Of a DNA stretch of 64,000 nt, positions 1 through 13,979 are shown piece by piece. The translations under genes were made by a program, and so were the position numbers. Below the pieces are notes generated by a model. That model was not told the origin of the DNA. It did not search any database and saw nothing but the letters and a program-made list of their open reading frames with translations. How positions within the stretch are numbered: the first letter of the stretch is position 1; each line of letters opens with the position of its first letter. This stretch comes from Liolophura sinensis (Eukaryota; Mollusca; Polyplacophora; Chitonida; Chitonidae), in NCBI RefSeq assembly GCF_032854445.1, contig NC_088295.1:74058028-74122027 (forward strand), written 5' to 3'.

Positions 1-3000
1 AAAAGAAAAGAGGATAATGAAAATTCATTTCTAGTTTTATTATAAATGAACATACCACCGCGCATACCATTTAATAAGGATTGATCAGCAATAAACATAA
101 AAAATGTTCCTATAAGTTAACAGTAATTTTCATCGCAAAATTGTACAAATTGTTTCAGTAATTTCGTTTCAGTTTTACTACTTGAAAGACGACTTGCGGA
201 TTTGTTTTATCTTCGGATAAGCCACTATGCAAAGATCTAACAAAGATGACTGGAATAAAGGGAAAAGTGTCGCACCATCACCATCCAAGCTTCTAAAGAG
301 ATCTTGTCATATTGACGATTTTTATAATAGGTTAAAATGTCTACGTTAGTTTGGAGCATATCAGCTAATATATACCATCACATTGAGAGTGTGCCTGTAC
401 AGAACACTGTTAACGTTGAGGCTGTAAAGTAAATAAAACTGGAGTTATGAATTGCTTCCAAATCTGAAGAATTCTCGAGGTCAACTGGTAGGACCATAAA
501 TCAGAGGCAGACCTGTTGTGCTCTAACATAACCATGCTATTTATCCCAAGAAAAACATACCTTTCAAATTAATAAGGAATGAAGGAGAGCCTGGAGATCA
601 GTAGTATAAAGTCCGGGCAATTTTTCTTTTGGATTTTAGCTGAAAGAAGAGCAGTGTTTGAGGGAAGTCTGACAAATTAGGAATATCTAACCACAAACGA
701 GATATTTCATTTATCACATAGTGTTCGATAGAGAGAAAGTTCCATGACAACTGACTCTGTTCCAGGCTATCTCATCACCATTTAATTGCGCCCCGCGGTG
801 TGCAGTCCTTCTCATGATGTCACAAAGGCAATATATTTTAAACAGCCCATAAATCCAAATCCCTGTTCACTGTCAACGCCAACTGGCCGTAATTATCGGG
901 CAGGAAAGGAATGCAACAAATTTAAATTCGTAATCAAGGGTTGTTTGGCGCAGGGCTTCCCGCTTTCTCGCACAGAATGTCCCGTGGCTGTGGTGTCAGC
1001 GTTCAAAAGGCCTGTCTTAATCTATGCCCTGGACAAATCCTACAAGCTTTTCTATGAAACGCTCTATAAGCCATTTTAACCAGAGGAATTTCCCCAATTC
1101 TCACCGCCACGCACAAGGGTGTTGACAAAATGAAAGAAAATCAGTAAACCTCAAACAATAGTTTGGGCCGATAATTTAGGGAAAATTGTACGGTATCCCT
1201 GGGATAAATTGCAGGAAACTTTCATTATGGTAAATATGTGTGTTCATCACTGTTGACGTAAATAAATATTATACATTCATCATACAAATGTTAATAAATA
1301 AGATAATAAATACGTCGTCTTCGTCCAATCGTGTTGAATATTTTGGCACAGGTGCTGTGCAAAATATTTGAACGTCATAAACTCTTGCCTCTTATATGGA
1401 TACATTTGAAAAGATTACGAGAACAAGTAAGCCCTCTACAACAGTTACAACGAATAAAGCTTTCGTTGCAGTCAAGAAACCATAAGCTCTTGTAGAACAT
1501 TGTTCACAGCTACCGTCGATTCCATTCACGCCCCATGAGACAGATAATTCGGATATACAGGAGTGGCTTGTCACTGAAAGGGAATAGGCATTTTTATTTA
1601 ATGTGGATGAGCGCATCATAGACATCAAAGTAGGGTCATCTTTCCGACATGTCAGCTTTCGTTTCTTGGCTCAACTGATATTTCCGTAAGTTGTCATTAC
1701 TGCCTTTTACCTGAAGCATACGGTCATAAATTCCACTTTTCAGTATTATATCGGGAGATTGTCCCTATTAACTTGACTGACCACCAGCTGCCATTTGCTT
1801 TTATGTCCGTGACTGTAATCTTCTTTCCTGACAACTACACTACAAATGACTATCGTATAACTTCCTAAAATGCCACACTGCATGGGAAAAATCAGCGTGG
1901 CTTTCAGATGAACATGAAAAAGGTGGGCTGTCTGACTAACCCAATGCAAAAAGTTTTACTGAATAAAATGTTGAATATGACATAACCTAAAGGACACAGC
2001 ACTATTAACAGTGTCCAAACTCCTTAAGACTATTTGCCCACCCTTCCTCTCCTGTTCTTGGCGAGCAGAAAGGGGTAAGCTCCAAAGAGGGTTTAGCTGT
2101 CTTTTGGGTTTCGTTGCGACAGTTGACAAAAACCGATAGCTTGAAATGGTTGCGGAGAACAAAGCGAGCGTCACTGCGATTGCTCGGAGATTCATGTGTT
2201 CTTTCATGGTGTAGGATCAAACATCATTAATACAGAATACCTAATGACCAGGGATTCCCAGTGGTGCCATCTCTACATTACGTAGAGGCACCAACATCTT
2301 CACCTGTGAACGTTCCAGTCATTCCCACCGGACCAAAGGGTGTCAATATGGATACAGTTAAGGAGCAAAACGCAGGAGTTGTTTTTTGTAGCGATTCCCT
2401 ATGCGTAAACTCTGAAATACGATATGCCATTTTGTTGTCGTCCGTTTTTTCCTCTTTGTAGACCTGAAGAAAAAAAATGGAAAACTACGGCCGTAACCGT
2501 TCACCTGTGTGGTGATAATGTGCAACACAAATATCGCGATGTGTGCGCCAGTGACATTTAGATAGCATTTAGATTTGGCAGTGGAATTACCTATAATTCA
2601 ACAACGGTAAAAATTATTATGATGCAAATGACTTACCTTTGATACCAAACATTATTCCATGCATGCATTGAATACAACATCGATCGTACTATGAGCAAAA
2701 AACTTCTGTGAGATATCCATGTGTGCAGTGGAAAACATAAACTCATTTAACATAACCTGAAGTGTTGTATGAGGCATTGATTATACTATATTCAGTTGAG
2801 AACTATACGATATAGAAACAATACAAAATATTAAAAATATAGTTCAAGAGTACCAGTGGAAAAAAGTGAAACTGGAAAAGTTTCTTTTGAGAACATATCG
2901 ATGATGCAGAAATTCTTGTTCTACTCGTCCGTGTGATTTATAGGCGGAGATTAAAGCGAATACATAATATTTCCACGTTTGACATAACATATTAATTATT

Positions 3001-3419
3001 TATGCTGCAAATGGTGTAGATTGCCTCCGAAAAAGAGCAGTAATCAGTAGGAGCAGGGATACAGTTGCTGAGGATGCGTGACAAATGTTTTCCTGTATGG
3101 TGTTCGAACCTTATGAAAACCCAGGCAATCACAGGTGGCGATGGTAAAGGCGTAACCTGAAACCCTGTCGCAAGTCATGCGACGTCCTACATCCCGAGTC
3201 ACAAAGTCGACACGAACTGGGGAGCAACTGGACAGAACCTCAGATAAAAAGACGTGAGCAATTAAAATTATACCTTCTTCTCCCGAAACTTCTTGTCTAA
3301 ACCAGCTCTACACGCGATGTAACTTCACAAGCAGGAGCGACCCTCTTAATGACTGTAATTATTTCTTGTCCGATTTAATTGTGAATGCCTGAACTTTAAA
3401 TTGAGCGCTTTTAGCATCT

Positions 3420-3533
3420 GGAAATCTGCTGAGCAAAGGGGAGCCTCTTCTTGCATCAGTGATGCGCTACTTGGAGTTTGATCAGGAAAGGCTGATAGCT
3501 CCCTGAATCAATAGAACCTCCCTGCACAAACAG
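3420..3533 (+). other. Candidate untranslated exon end (donor at 3534)
   Basis: A GC-richer stretch ends in CACAAACAG|GTAAGTTTT, an ideal splice donor. No coding frame is convincing. It could be a 5' untranslated exon of the Scr transcript or of a non-coding Hox transcript, paired with the CAG acceptor near 14159. A chance donor is equally possible. Confidence 0.15.
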
Positions 3534-6239
3534 GTAAGTTTTAGATATGCGTAGCATCCTTTAAAATTGTGTTTATTGCTGATAACATTGACACACGGTA
3601 ATTAAGTATGGGTTAACTAGCTGTGATGTAATTATAACGTTTTAATTATGAAAGCTGCAATCTCTGTTGCATGTCCAGGGGCACGCTTTTTGCCTGTTCA
3701 CTGAAGGGTCGAATCGTGTGACAAGCGCGCGTTCGTACTTTCGCGTCCCTACTCGCCACCAATTGCATCTTCCCAACTTGTCCAAATGAAATCGATCAGT
3801 TCATTCATTAAGGGGAACACTAGCCAAATTAGACGACGGTTCCCAACAGCTCGCGTAATCTACAATGATCAGCGGATCTTTATTGCTTTAACTGAGTAAA
3901 TCCTTCCAGATCAAGCCATTTGAGTTTGCAGCTGAACATTTGGTCCAGGCTTCTAGAGTATTTGTAATCAGTACCGATGGAGAAGACGCACATGCAGGAA
4001 TCTGACCAAGATGTTGTTCTAACAGAATATGACCTTCTCACCACCATTACATTGATTATAATCAGACTCGAGCTACGCGTCACGATTTTGGTTTATACTG
4101 CCATGCTGTGGACCGAAAAGTACGAGCGCAGAAGTACATGTATACCTCTGCATTACATATAATACATTTCTAAATATTGCCAATTACTGTAAAAAGCATT
4201 TACATTGTCAGCTTATCGAAATCACAATAAACAAGTTGACCGTGTTTTGCGAAAATTAGACTAGAAACAGAAGGCTTTTAAATGAGATAAGTTCACCGTC
4301 AATACATAAAGATTCCTGAACTTAATTCATCATGTTTTTTAGCACAAAATTCATGAGGAAATCGTGTTAATTTAATATCAAATCAATCCATTCATTTTAT
4401 TATACTGTTTCCTGTCATATTATTACAGATTTCTGTCAGCCCCAAGATTCGTAAATATCTCTTTTGTTAGGATTTTCAGGCAATAAAATGATGTGACGTG
4501 TTTAACGTTGAGTGTTGGAAGACCATCTGTTTCCAGACATTTGCTAGGCCAAGGCCCCCGTTTTCTCCGAGGACTTGCAATGATTTAAGTATCTGACGCC
4601 TTAGGGGGACACTGGAAAAGAATATATGGCCATGTCTGATGAGCGTGTTGTCGTTTTTATCACCCTCTCGGGACATTAGTGTGGGCTTCGTACACGATGA
4701 TACATACCTAACATTTAATAAGAAATTAGCAGACAATGCCGGGAGTTACACCAAAAATAGGTCGTTATTCCTCGCCCGTGGCACTTTAAAAGACATAAAC
4801 TCGATAAGTGAATTTACGAAGTGCGTAAGGTCACAGTCGTAGCAATCCATTCTGCCAGTTAGGGAGGTCGAAGAAAAAGCGGGTTTGCAATGCGCTGAAA
4901 CGGGCTATTCAAGAGGCTCGTAACCGTTTGTCAGGAAGTGTACTCGGAGAGATCTCTCGATGGAAAAATCAGTTTTAAGTTATAAGGAATAGCTGAGTTC
5001 AGTTTTGACAAACGTGTTCAAATACAAAGAGAAGCATCTTTATTTTTTAATTTTTTTGAATACAAGTCACATATACTGAACCTTTAAATAATACATTATA
5101 TTGTGTTGGTATATTAACCCCATGCTAACATAGCACATAGTCTACATTGTTTTTTTCTGTACATATATATGCATTATTAGCATATGGCTTATATATCCAT
5201 ATGTTTATGTACATTTCATTGTTCTTAGAAGAATATGTTCACCAATGTGCATACAAGTGCGCAAGACGCACGAAAGTTCAACAGTAACTGGCCAAATGTT
5301 CGTGGTTTACCCTGTGCACTTTGATTTCCTCCATCAATAAAATTGAACGCCATCATATGAATGAAAAATTATGTATGACAATATCAAATAACTAACAAAT
5401 GAAAACAAACAAGTAGTTCGCTAAATCTTCACCTGCAGTCCTTTCGACTGTATGGTGCATGGTTGAGTAAGCTCTCGATCCTGCAACAAGCCAGTAGATT
5501 GGTAAGAATAAATAGACGAGAATTAAAACACCATTCACCGTTGATAAAACTTAGTTGTCATGCTTTGTGTATGGATCACGTGAAGCATTCGTTCTATTTT
5601 TAGCCTCATTTGTCGTGCAACCACATACACATATATATATATATCGTGCTTTATATCATGATCGGCTCGTTCAAATCGTAGTCAACCACTCTGTATTATT
5701 TAACAAACTGTTATGGTTCTGGTGTACAGCTTTGTTCTGCAAGTGTAAAGCATGTGGTTCGCATCATGTATTTCAGTGTGATGAGTAGCGCAGAGCCAAT
5801 CAAGTACATTCGGCGTGACAGTCATTTATCTCTTATTGAAAATAACGACAAATGAAGTGACTCCATTCAAGCACATGATCCACACGTTTCGTTAGACCCT
5901 TTACTTCCTTCCTTTAAAACTTTGAAACTGAGTATCCATTTATTATTTTTATCCCATAAACAGACTTGACGGGGAAAAAGTTTTTCAAGCTGCTTCCCGT
6001 CGCACATTTTTCGATGATTCTGTATGAAATTAAAAAAAGTAGCATGGGTGGTGTTTGCAAATTTTTAGATAAATTGTTCTATCAATCTAGCTGACAACTT
6101 CAACGACAAGTGTAGCGACGACACCATCAAATTTTCAAAAAGACATCTCGATCTACTCAAGGCAAAATACATTTAATATCATTTGTTATATTATCTAGAA
6201 GCTCTGCTGTTGATTGAAGCCTCCTCGCAGTATGGGTTT

Positions 6240-6632
6240 TCCGCTAGTCCTGGCTATCTGGAAGCGATTTGTTTTACAGAGTCGCTCTGTCACGGTGGGC
6301 CAGAGACGAAGCGATTCACATATAGTTGATGGGCGCTTTTAGACGGGAACGCCTGTTCCAAGAATTGCACACTGCCAGCGCCTCCGCTCTTCCGTTGGCA
6401 TCTACGCACAAAGGCAAGCTTTGGATTGGTTACGGCCTGCACGAGTATTTTTCATGTTGATGACAGACAGAGGGGAGTAAAGTTCCGCAAACCTGTAGAT
6501 ACCGATTTCACAACAGTTGAAGATTTTACTTCCAAAGGGAAGCGTCTAGCGGTGATCAGTCTTAACCATTGCCACTCTTCGTGTAGTGCAGACAACTGGG
6601 CAACCTTTAACGGAGTTGAACCGGAAATGTGG
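6240..6632 (+). other. GC-richer island with strong splice donor
   Basis: Compositionally distinct stretch ending ATGTGG|GTAAGT at 6632/6633. One frame is open from 6426 for 88 codons (about 69 before the donor) but resembles no family I know. Possible untranslated or non-coding RNA exon, or a conserved regulatory block. Evidence is limited to composition and the donor. Confidence 0.15.
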
Positions 6633-8597
6633 GTAAGTTTTTGTAGCGAGTTTCGTTGGTGGTCATGGACGACTGTCTGGGAGCTGTGGTGATAAGGGAT
6701 TGTGCCTGAGCCGTCGGTCTAAGCCAGGGCCCATATGAGGGCGGACCTTAATGACAGCCCCGCGGTGCTTCTATATCCCGACTGGACAGGCCCCGTCGCT
6801 CCTCAACTAACGCTCGCTACAACTCCTGTGTACACCACTCGTATTTACTCACTCTGGTAGCTTTAGTCAACACCGTCATCTTCCTGCCTATACCCACAAA
6901 AGATCAATCTATAGACAGGATACAGTTTTGAAGCTAATCATTTATAAGCCAGTAGACTTGTCTATCTGGCTACCACCGCATAGCGCAGTGAGTTGCAGTC
7001 AGTATGGTCTGTTTTGTAGCCTGGGACACCAAGCCGTGAGAGCACCGGACCCAAGCTAAGGTAATCAAGCTTTTATTACCATTTGCCACCGAGACGCCTC
7101 TTAATAAGAAGCTGTTAGCATTTGAAGATGTACTGGGTTCTTTGACGTGGATGCTATTGACCCTTATTGCTCTTAACCTGTGCGTTCAGGTTACCTGAGA
7201 ATAAGCCATGGCCCAAGGCTGGACGAGTACAGGAGAGCTAAGTTAATTATGTAAGGAGAGCCATCCGATCAGTTCAACAGTTAACAACAAGATAACATGA
7301 AAAAGGAACAGTAAACTGGAGTTTATTGCCGAGTAGTATCAGTATGCCGATGAGTTTTATGACTTCCCTGACAGCTTTACACTCCGCTGTGATTTAATGG
7401 CCCTCGTAATTTCCATTGACACATTTTCTCATGTGCTTTTTGTGAATGTAACAACTGGAGACATACTGCTGCTTTAAAGATGTCAATAGAACCATTTTCT
7501 ATCAATTACCCTAAAACCGCTGTTTTATTTTATTTATTATTAATTTCCCCAGTGAATTTTGCCATTGTTTTTTTTCACTTACTCACTTAAATTATCTATA
7601 CTTATGTAAAAATCGAGTGTACATCAAATACATCAAGTGTACATCAAATCTTGACTAGACATACGATAATGATAATATTTTATAATTGTTTATACAATGA
7701 GAGAAACATTAAACGTTTCGATGTAAAACCTTGTCAACAGGTTTCCCTAGGAATAATGCTGGCAACATACAGGCAAAATTCATTAAATATAATATTGTCG
7801 TTGTGGGTGGTTCATTATTCATTAGCGCCATATGCTTGATGTCATATAATATCTCCCGGGAGTAAATAGTGGTCTAAGGTACAGATTTAGTTGGAGTTAA
7901 ACAAGAACAGTTTGTGAACTCAATTATGAACAGGGGATTCAGATTTAACAGAGAAAATGATAACCGTTTAACACGAGGCGAATACAGTCAACCTTTTCAC
8001 TCTTTGTTATAACGGCACTTTACCTAAAATAGCGCATCGGGAATTTATGTCTAATAACTAAAACACCTTGTGCCAGTTTTAAACAAATTCACATTTTATT
8101 GTAAATTTATTTTAATTATTCCGTAATGATTTTTTTTCAAATCCACGCAATCGAACGCTTAGCAATTTTTAACAGTAGTTTTAGACATACTAATATTTAT
8201 TCTTGGCGATATAATCTTGTTCCAAGCTGTTTTATTTATGGTCATTTTGTTAGCGTTCTTCATCTCTGTCCCAGAGATTTGGACAGATTTATGTACATGG
8301 ATAAACAATTAGTCTTATCACGACTGCGGTTGTTCGAGTAGGGAGTGGAACGGAGATCATCGCGCTTGTCGCCCTATCTCTGGCCTCGTGTCCCGGCAAG
8401 ATACCTGGAGAATGTATCGTGACAAGGAAGCGTTTGTTTTGTAGACAAGACTACACGTGTTTCTAACCAACTCATCTGAATCACTCATTAGTTTTGAAAT
8501 TAATATGAAAATTTAAGCGAGCAGAATAGGTGCATATCTCGGCCTTTATATCTCTGTATAATGCTTGTAACACGCTCTCTCGAGATTTATATATATT

Positions 8598-8730
8598 ATT
8601 TATGGCGCATTCCCGATGTGTTAATGCCGAGGCAGCTAATCAGCCGGACGAACTCGCAGTTCGCCGAACTAGACATCCAGCCGTGCTGTAGGTCAACAGA
8701 GGGAGACGCCTATCCGAGAACGCCATAAAT
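8598..8730. promoter_or_regulatory. Candidate regulatory element, inverted TTTATGGCG pair
   Basis: ATTTATGGCG at 8598-8607 is repeated perfectly in inverted orientation as CGCCATAAAT at 8721-8730. The stretch between is GC-richer than its surroundings. GCCATAAA fits the Caudal/Cdx consensus GYMATAAA and the posterior-Hox type TTTATGG site. Upstream neighbour sequence from 8340 is also GC-richer. The function is inferred from motifs only. Confidence 0.3.
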
Positions 8731-10320
8731 TGTTTACAAGGCTTTAAACATTGCCTCGGTCAATCCACGGCCATATGCCTGCCGACTTTAAACCTTAATA
8801 TGTATACTCTTGCCTTGGGATTTATAAATTATACAAAGAATTTAATTATCCAGAGCCGGAAAAACGGTAACAATTTTGTAAAAATACAGACAATTTCGCT
8901 ATCCCAATGTAACAAATAATTGATAATTAAAGCCAGTAGACGGAATTCTACCTTGCGACAAAGTGATTGAGCTAATTTTTGTTTGCGGATGTCAGTGAAA
9001 AAACATAGTCTGCATCTGGAGGGAAAGAACCATTTGAACCTAAATTCGCCTCGCTTCATTAAAAACAAATTTCTTTTACCCAAAGGGCTTATCTTAGCAG
9101 AGGAAATATTTTTAAGTTACAAACCATCTTGGCTTCAAAATTTGTCATAAAATTCAAATCAAACACTTTTGTTGCGAAAAGTAACTTTGTCAAAACTTCC
9201 TTTCATTGTTAAGGGAATAAAACTTAATACAATTAATGCCAAGCTAGTAGTTTAGAAGTCTGTATACATAGACATAAAGAAGGAAAATGCGTGTTATTGT
9301 ATTCATTCAAATATTCTTGTGTCACATGTAAAACTTTTAAGTCTGCACCTCTGCAACGCAACATATTTTTATGTCTGATGTATGCAAGTGTGACAGAATG
9401 TATACAAATTAATAACAGGAAACAATAAATAAATGAAAATAACAGGTGACTATTCATTTTACAAATTATTAAAATAAAAAACAAGGGTATAAATAATTTA
9501 CAACAAAAATGTCACTTGGAAGAAATAAACTATTTAATCTCCGATTTACTCTTTCTGTGAAGTGTAAATGTCACACAATCAATTTCGTCACTCCTCTCTG
9601 TCTTTGAAAAACTGTAAAATGTTTATATGCCACGTGTATATCTTTCGATTAGAAATAATTTAAACATCAGAATATAGTGGCAAAAGCACAGGACAAACGG
9701 TGAGGTATGCACAAATCTGTAGTTATTAAATTTCTTCTTCCAAAGCTGGACACATTTTTCCCGTTGTTTAGTATATGGGTACCACTACAATTTGACATCT
9801 GAGGAATATATCCATCTATTTATTATTTGTATCAAGTGAACACCCGTTACAAAACGTACTTATTGGTGTTTTCAAAGTATGCTTAAAATTGCTTTTTGAC
9901 GCTAGAAAGTATTAGATGGTTGTTCTTAGTTTAAATGATTTATTTAACATTGATAATTTTGATATCTGTTCATCATTTGCTTCCACTACTGTGTTTGCAA
10001 GCAGCAATATTTATAATTTTATGTGGATATAAACACTGAATAAACAAAAGAAAATTATTATCTGAGGGTACATTTATCTCATCTGTACAAAAATGAGAAA
10101 TAAAATGACAGGCTTCTGTAAGTGTAAAGGTGTCATGCCATCACTTGTATCAACCATGCAAATTTCGCTACCATAGTCGACATTTTATTTTTTCTTTGAA
10201 TGTTGATGAAAATTTAGCAAATAGTAAAAAGTTTCATTTATTAGTTACGGAATATAGTAACTTTTAACAGTCCGTATACCACACGCCTGACTTGAAAAAT
10301 GTACACACTGTCAGCTATGA
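8731..10320. other. AT-rich intergenic DNA
   Basis: No gene, repeat family or notable site recognised. Composition is strongly AT-rich, with short homopolymer runs. Confidence 0.55.
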
Positions 10321-10362
10321 TTTCCGAGAGATGCGTGAACCGGTCACTAGGGCTCTGAGTTC

Positions 10363-10456
10363 GGCAAATGAGTTCTTATTTGCCAGGTCATTGTATCCTT
10401 GACCGCCGAACTGGACACAGGTCAGTGCCAGCTCTGGCTTCAATTAGCCAAGGTCA
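10363..10456. promoter_or_regulatory. Candidate nuclear-receptor site cluster
   Basis: Three same-strand AGGTCA half-sites lie at 10385-10390, 10419-10424 and 10451-10456. A reverse GGTCA core is at 10400-10404. The last AGGTCA is within CCAAGGTCA (10448-10456), which fits the FTZ-F1/SF-1 consensus YCAAGGYCR. A perfect 7-bp hairpin, GGCAAAT/ATTTGCC with an 8-nt loop, occupies 10363-10384 and abuts the first half-site. Spacings do not match the DR1-DR5 retinoid geometry, so monomer-binding orphan receptors fit better than RAR/RXR. Confidence 0.3.
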
Positions 10457-13400
10457 AGCCAATGCATAGAATTCCCATTAAATCTCCGCCCCACAGCACA
10501 CTGGTCTTTGTTTTACTTAGTTGGTTTTCCCGCAGAAACCCTGATTATGGGAACCATCCGCACGCCCTTAAATTGAATGGGTTCTCAAGGCGTTTCGTAA
10601 ATTTGTCTCGTGCGTAGGTACATTGTCCACACATGAACTGGCTAGGATGGCGACGCCATCTAATAGAGCTTATGTGGTACGTTGTGTACTAATATCTTTG
10701 AATGAGACGAGAAAAATAACAAGCAAAATGTTCACAATTATGCACGTTCAGTCGTTTTTGTTCACTATCAGTAAATTATATTTTTGCATTTTCCGAGTAA
10801 AACATTCTTTAGTATGACCTTAAAAGTCGATAAAAATAAATAAATAAATTTGGCATTTATCGAATCAACATTTTGAATTCTGGCTGCAGTTATCATACAC
10901 CTAGTGTCTGTCGCCAAAGTCGATTTTTCTATCTCAAATATCTACACCAGAAATATAATTATCGTAGAAGGTAAGGTAGGAAGTTGTTAAGCTTTAGGTC
11001 TCCGAGCCTGATGGATGACGAAAACTCTTCGTCGAACCGCAAGTCCTAAACACACTGCACGCAATATCGTTGTAGCCCAAATAAGTAGAAGACGACGCAA
11101 CACTCTCCAAGGGTGTCAATTTCATATCTGTTTATGCTACCGTGAAGTGAATAGTTTATATTCATTTGTACCAGTTTTAGGCTCGTTCTCATCCAGTGAA
11201 TCCATCTGTCGGTTGACAAACATTGACAAGGGGTCTGTACGGTTGGATCTTGTGACTGTTTTGAGATATCAGTCAACCGGTACCCCAGCTACAAAGAAAC
11301 CGTCGATCTTTCATCAATGAACTATAGGTTGTAGCAGTCTGATTTCATGATCAGCAATTTATCACCGTGCTAACCCTGAAAGGCGTTGGTTTGCAGAAGG
11401 AAATTATAGTCAAGTACAATGTTTATTTTCCCGTCGAAATTCTTCTCCGCTTTTCTGGGAGAGTCAAAACCGAAGATAACAGTACCAGAAAAATGCCCGA
11501 ATAATCGAACAGTGGAATCCGTAAATCACTGTGTAAACTAGGCATAAGTATTCAGCTGTATCGATGACAAAATCGCGAAAACTGTCACATCTAAATGGAA
11601 AAGCTTGTCAAACATTTTTGACCCGAGATATATGATTTCTTATGCCATTAAATATTGCGTCATGTTTTAAATGTCTACTGTCGTTAGATGGGAAAAACGG
11701 TACTGTTGTAAAATAAAAAACATACCTAAGTGGTATTCCTTCTGCAGCTTTTATAGAAAGAACATCTACATAGTTTAACTTTTATGTTTTTAGAATGTAT
11801 TATTTATTTCATAATTAAATCTAAAATATTATGCCTGTTAAGTGATTTTTTTTATAGTCATCCAGGTGCTAAAAATATAAAATAATGTCTACTTGTATAA
11901 CACTCGTATCGCCGAGAACAATTGCTGATGGGATTCTGGAATGCGCTCATTTCATTTATGTTTGACCATAATAAGATTAATATGTACTAGTTTTAGCAGC
12001 TCCATCTTTAACCGCGCTCTTATATCCAGCGACCTCGTTACCGGCTATCACACTGAACCCGTACTCTTCGAGCTCTGTACTTTGGCCACGCCCACTGCCC
12101 CCAAATTTGGGACTGTGGTTGACCGCTTTTTCTGCCCACGCCTCAAGCGGGCGTTGTCACTGTGAATGCTCGGCTGCACATGTGGCCCTGTAATGGGTAT
12201 TCGTATCACAGCGCTGAAAGGATTTCCTGACTGGTATCTTTCTCTATGTGAACTATAACATATGGGCTGCTATACGGAGAGCATGGTCGGGAACAAAGAT
12301 GTTGCAGTCGAGCCTTTGATGTAAAGATTAATGGCTTCTCTGTCTTATTATAAGTAATCTATACTCTGATATGCAAGCGTCAAAACTACTCATTTGTAGA
12401 TAACGTGAAGATGGAAAATGATGAAGAAAACGAATGCTATTTCAGCCTTACTTGAGAGTATTTCACTTTGTTCATCCAACTGTGGAAATAATTTCAAGAA
12501 TATTAAAACTAGACATAGGCATGTGTTAAACTGTCTTCTGGTGACATTTGTACAAGATTAAAACGTAGGGCAAAAAGCATGAATGCCTCTGACCTACCGT
12601 GACGTATTTATTAAACATTTAAACAACCTGGAGGAAGTGAAAATTGTGACAGAGATAATTATCACGCTTACAATTTAGCCATGAAAATTCTCAGAATATA
12701 GACTTTATTAAATACAAGAATACTACGGTAGCTTCAATATTTTCTGATTTTCAGCCATTAACAAGTATAAATGTCACAATGTATGGTGGCCAAATTCTTG
12801 TGTGTTGATACTAACCCTGGTCCATATAAGCTCGAGTCTCTAGAGATTATGCCACCCGCTATGGCTGGCGACTCTCTACAAGAAGCATAATGTGCTATAG
12901 GCCCATTCATAACAATCCATCATCCTAGATTGTAGGGTTTTTATAAAACAGCCCGTACCCCATAGAATAACCTTTGCCGTTCATTTTGGCGGAACGTCTC
13001 GGTTTTGATCTAAATATCTCCTAATTTTAGCGCCTCTGTTTGTGCGAGAACTAATACTTGGTTTGGTTGCCGTTGCGCTCAGAAGTGTCTTAACGACATA
13101 GCACAGCATTAAGGTGAATTATTAAACCGCGCTAATAAATCCACTCAACGTTTATTCATTACAAGCCGTAGTGGTTCTCATTTTGTCTTTATTAAGGAAA
13201 TCCTGTCAAATTTCTGCAAATTGGACGCTAAACATATAGCAGTCGATTACTCAGTTTTCCCACAGTAGAAAAAAGAGGCCTTCTCTGGGATCTTGCAATA
13301 TGCCCGTGTACATATATCTGATGAAGCATATTTTGACGTTTATAGAATCGAGTAGCATATCAGGCAAACATTATAGAAAAGTAATCTTATGACGAGCTTT

Positions 13401-13979
13401 TATCACATTCAAGTTTTATGTGTGTCAAGTGTTCATGTGAAGGTAACAATTCGGCCTGATTGCATGAACGATAACTTGACATTTATACATTAAAGAACGG
13501 CTTAATATTGGTGTTATGTGTTATGGATCTATCGGCCCATATACATAGTTAGTGGTATGAAATTCCCCACTGTGGCAGTTAGGCATATCAAGTGTCAGGC
13601 ATAGTTCACAGTAGGCACAGGGAGCTAGCAGCGTCATACCGCTGCTCTAGTGTCAAATTAATTGACTCCCCTGCCTTCATTCAATCATATATACAGTTAC
13701 GTTGGCTGTGGAAACAGTCATTACGTCTTGTAGAAAAAGAGGCATATTTTATGTTTTTTATTGGGATTTACGAGGAGGCGAAACAGTTTTACAGCGCGAA
13801 GCCGTCACTGCATCAATATGTTATCTGGCACATTACAGCTAGGCCGTGTAAACCAGTGTGCTTTATGACTAGAAAGCACTAGTTCAAATTGCTGATGTTA
13901 TACAGTTTGATGGGCCTAAGAGTTGCCACTCAACATTAACACAACTGTTGTTTGTACCGGTTATTTGCGGGGGCAACAC
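10457..13979. other. Intergenic DNA upstream of Scr
   Basis: No coding gene or mobile element recognised. A GC-richer island at about 12000-12240 contains CCACGCCC and CCCACGCC boxes of the KLF/Sp/EGR type and may be regulatory. The remainder is AT-rich. Confidence 0.5.

Larger units (their letters stand above)
1..8340. other. Upstream intergenic DNA, no gene recognised
   Basis: No coding region, RNA gene or SINE recognised. All open frames are short and without family resemblance or coding-like context. Two spots carry excellent splice-donor sequences after GC-richer stretches (3533 and 6632) and are listed separately. A short AT dinucleotide run lies near 5630-5645. In a standard cluster this side (5' of Scr) faces Lox5/Antp. 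Confidence 0.6.

Noticed and set aside
5308-5330. TACCCTGT matches the first eight bases of mir-10
   Set aside because: Similarity ends after the seed. An 8-mer match is expected by chance in a window of this size, and no hairpin is visible.
6490-6512. CCTGTAGATACCGATTT resembles part of mir-10
   Set aside because: The seed and middle differ from the invariant mir-10 sequence and no complementary arm follows to form a hairpin.
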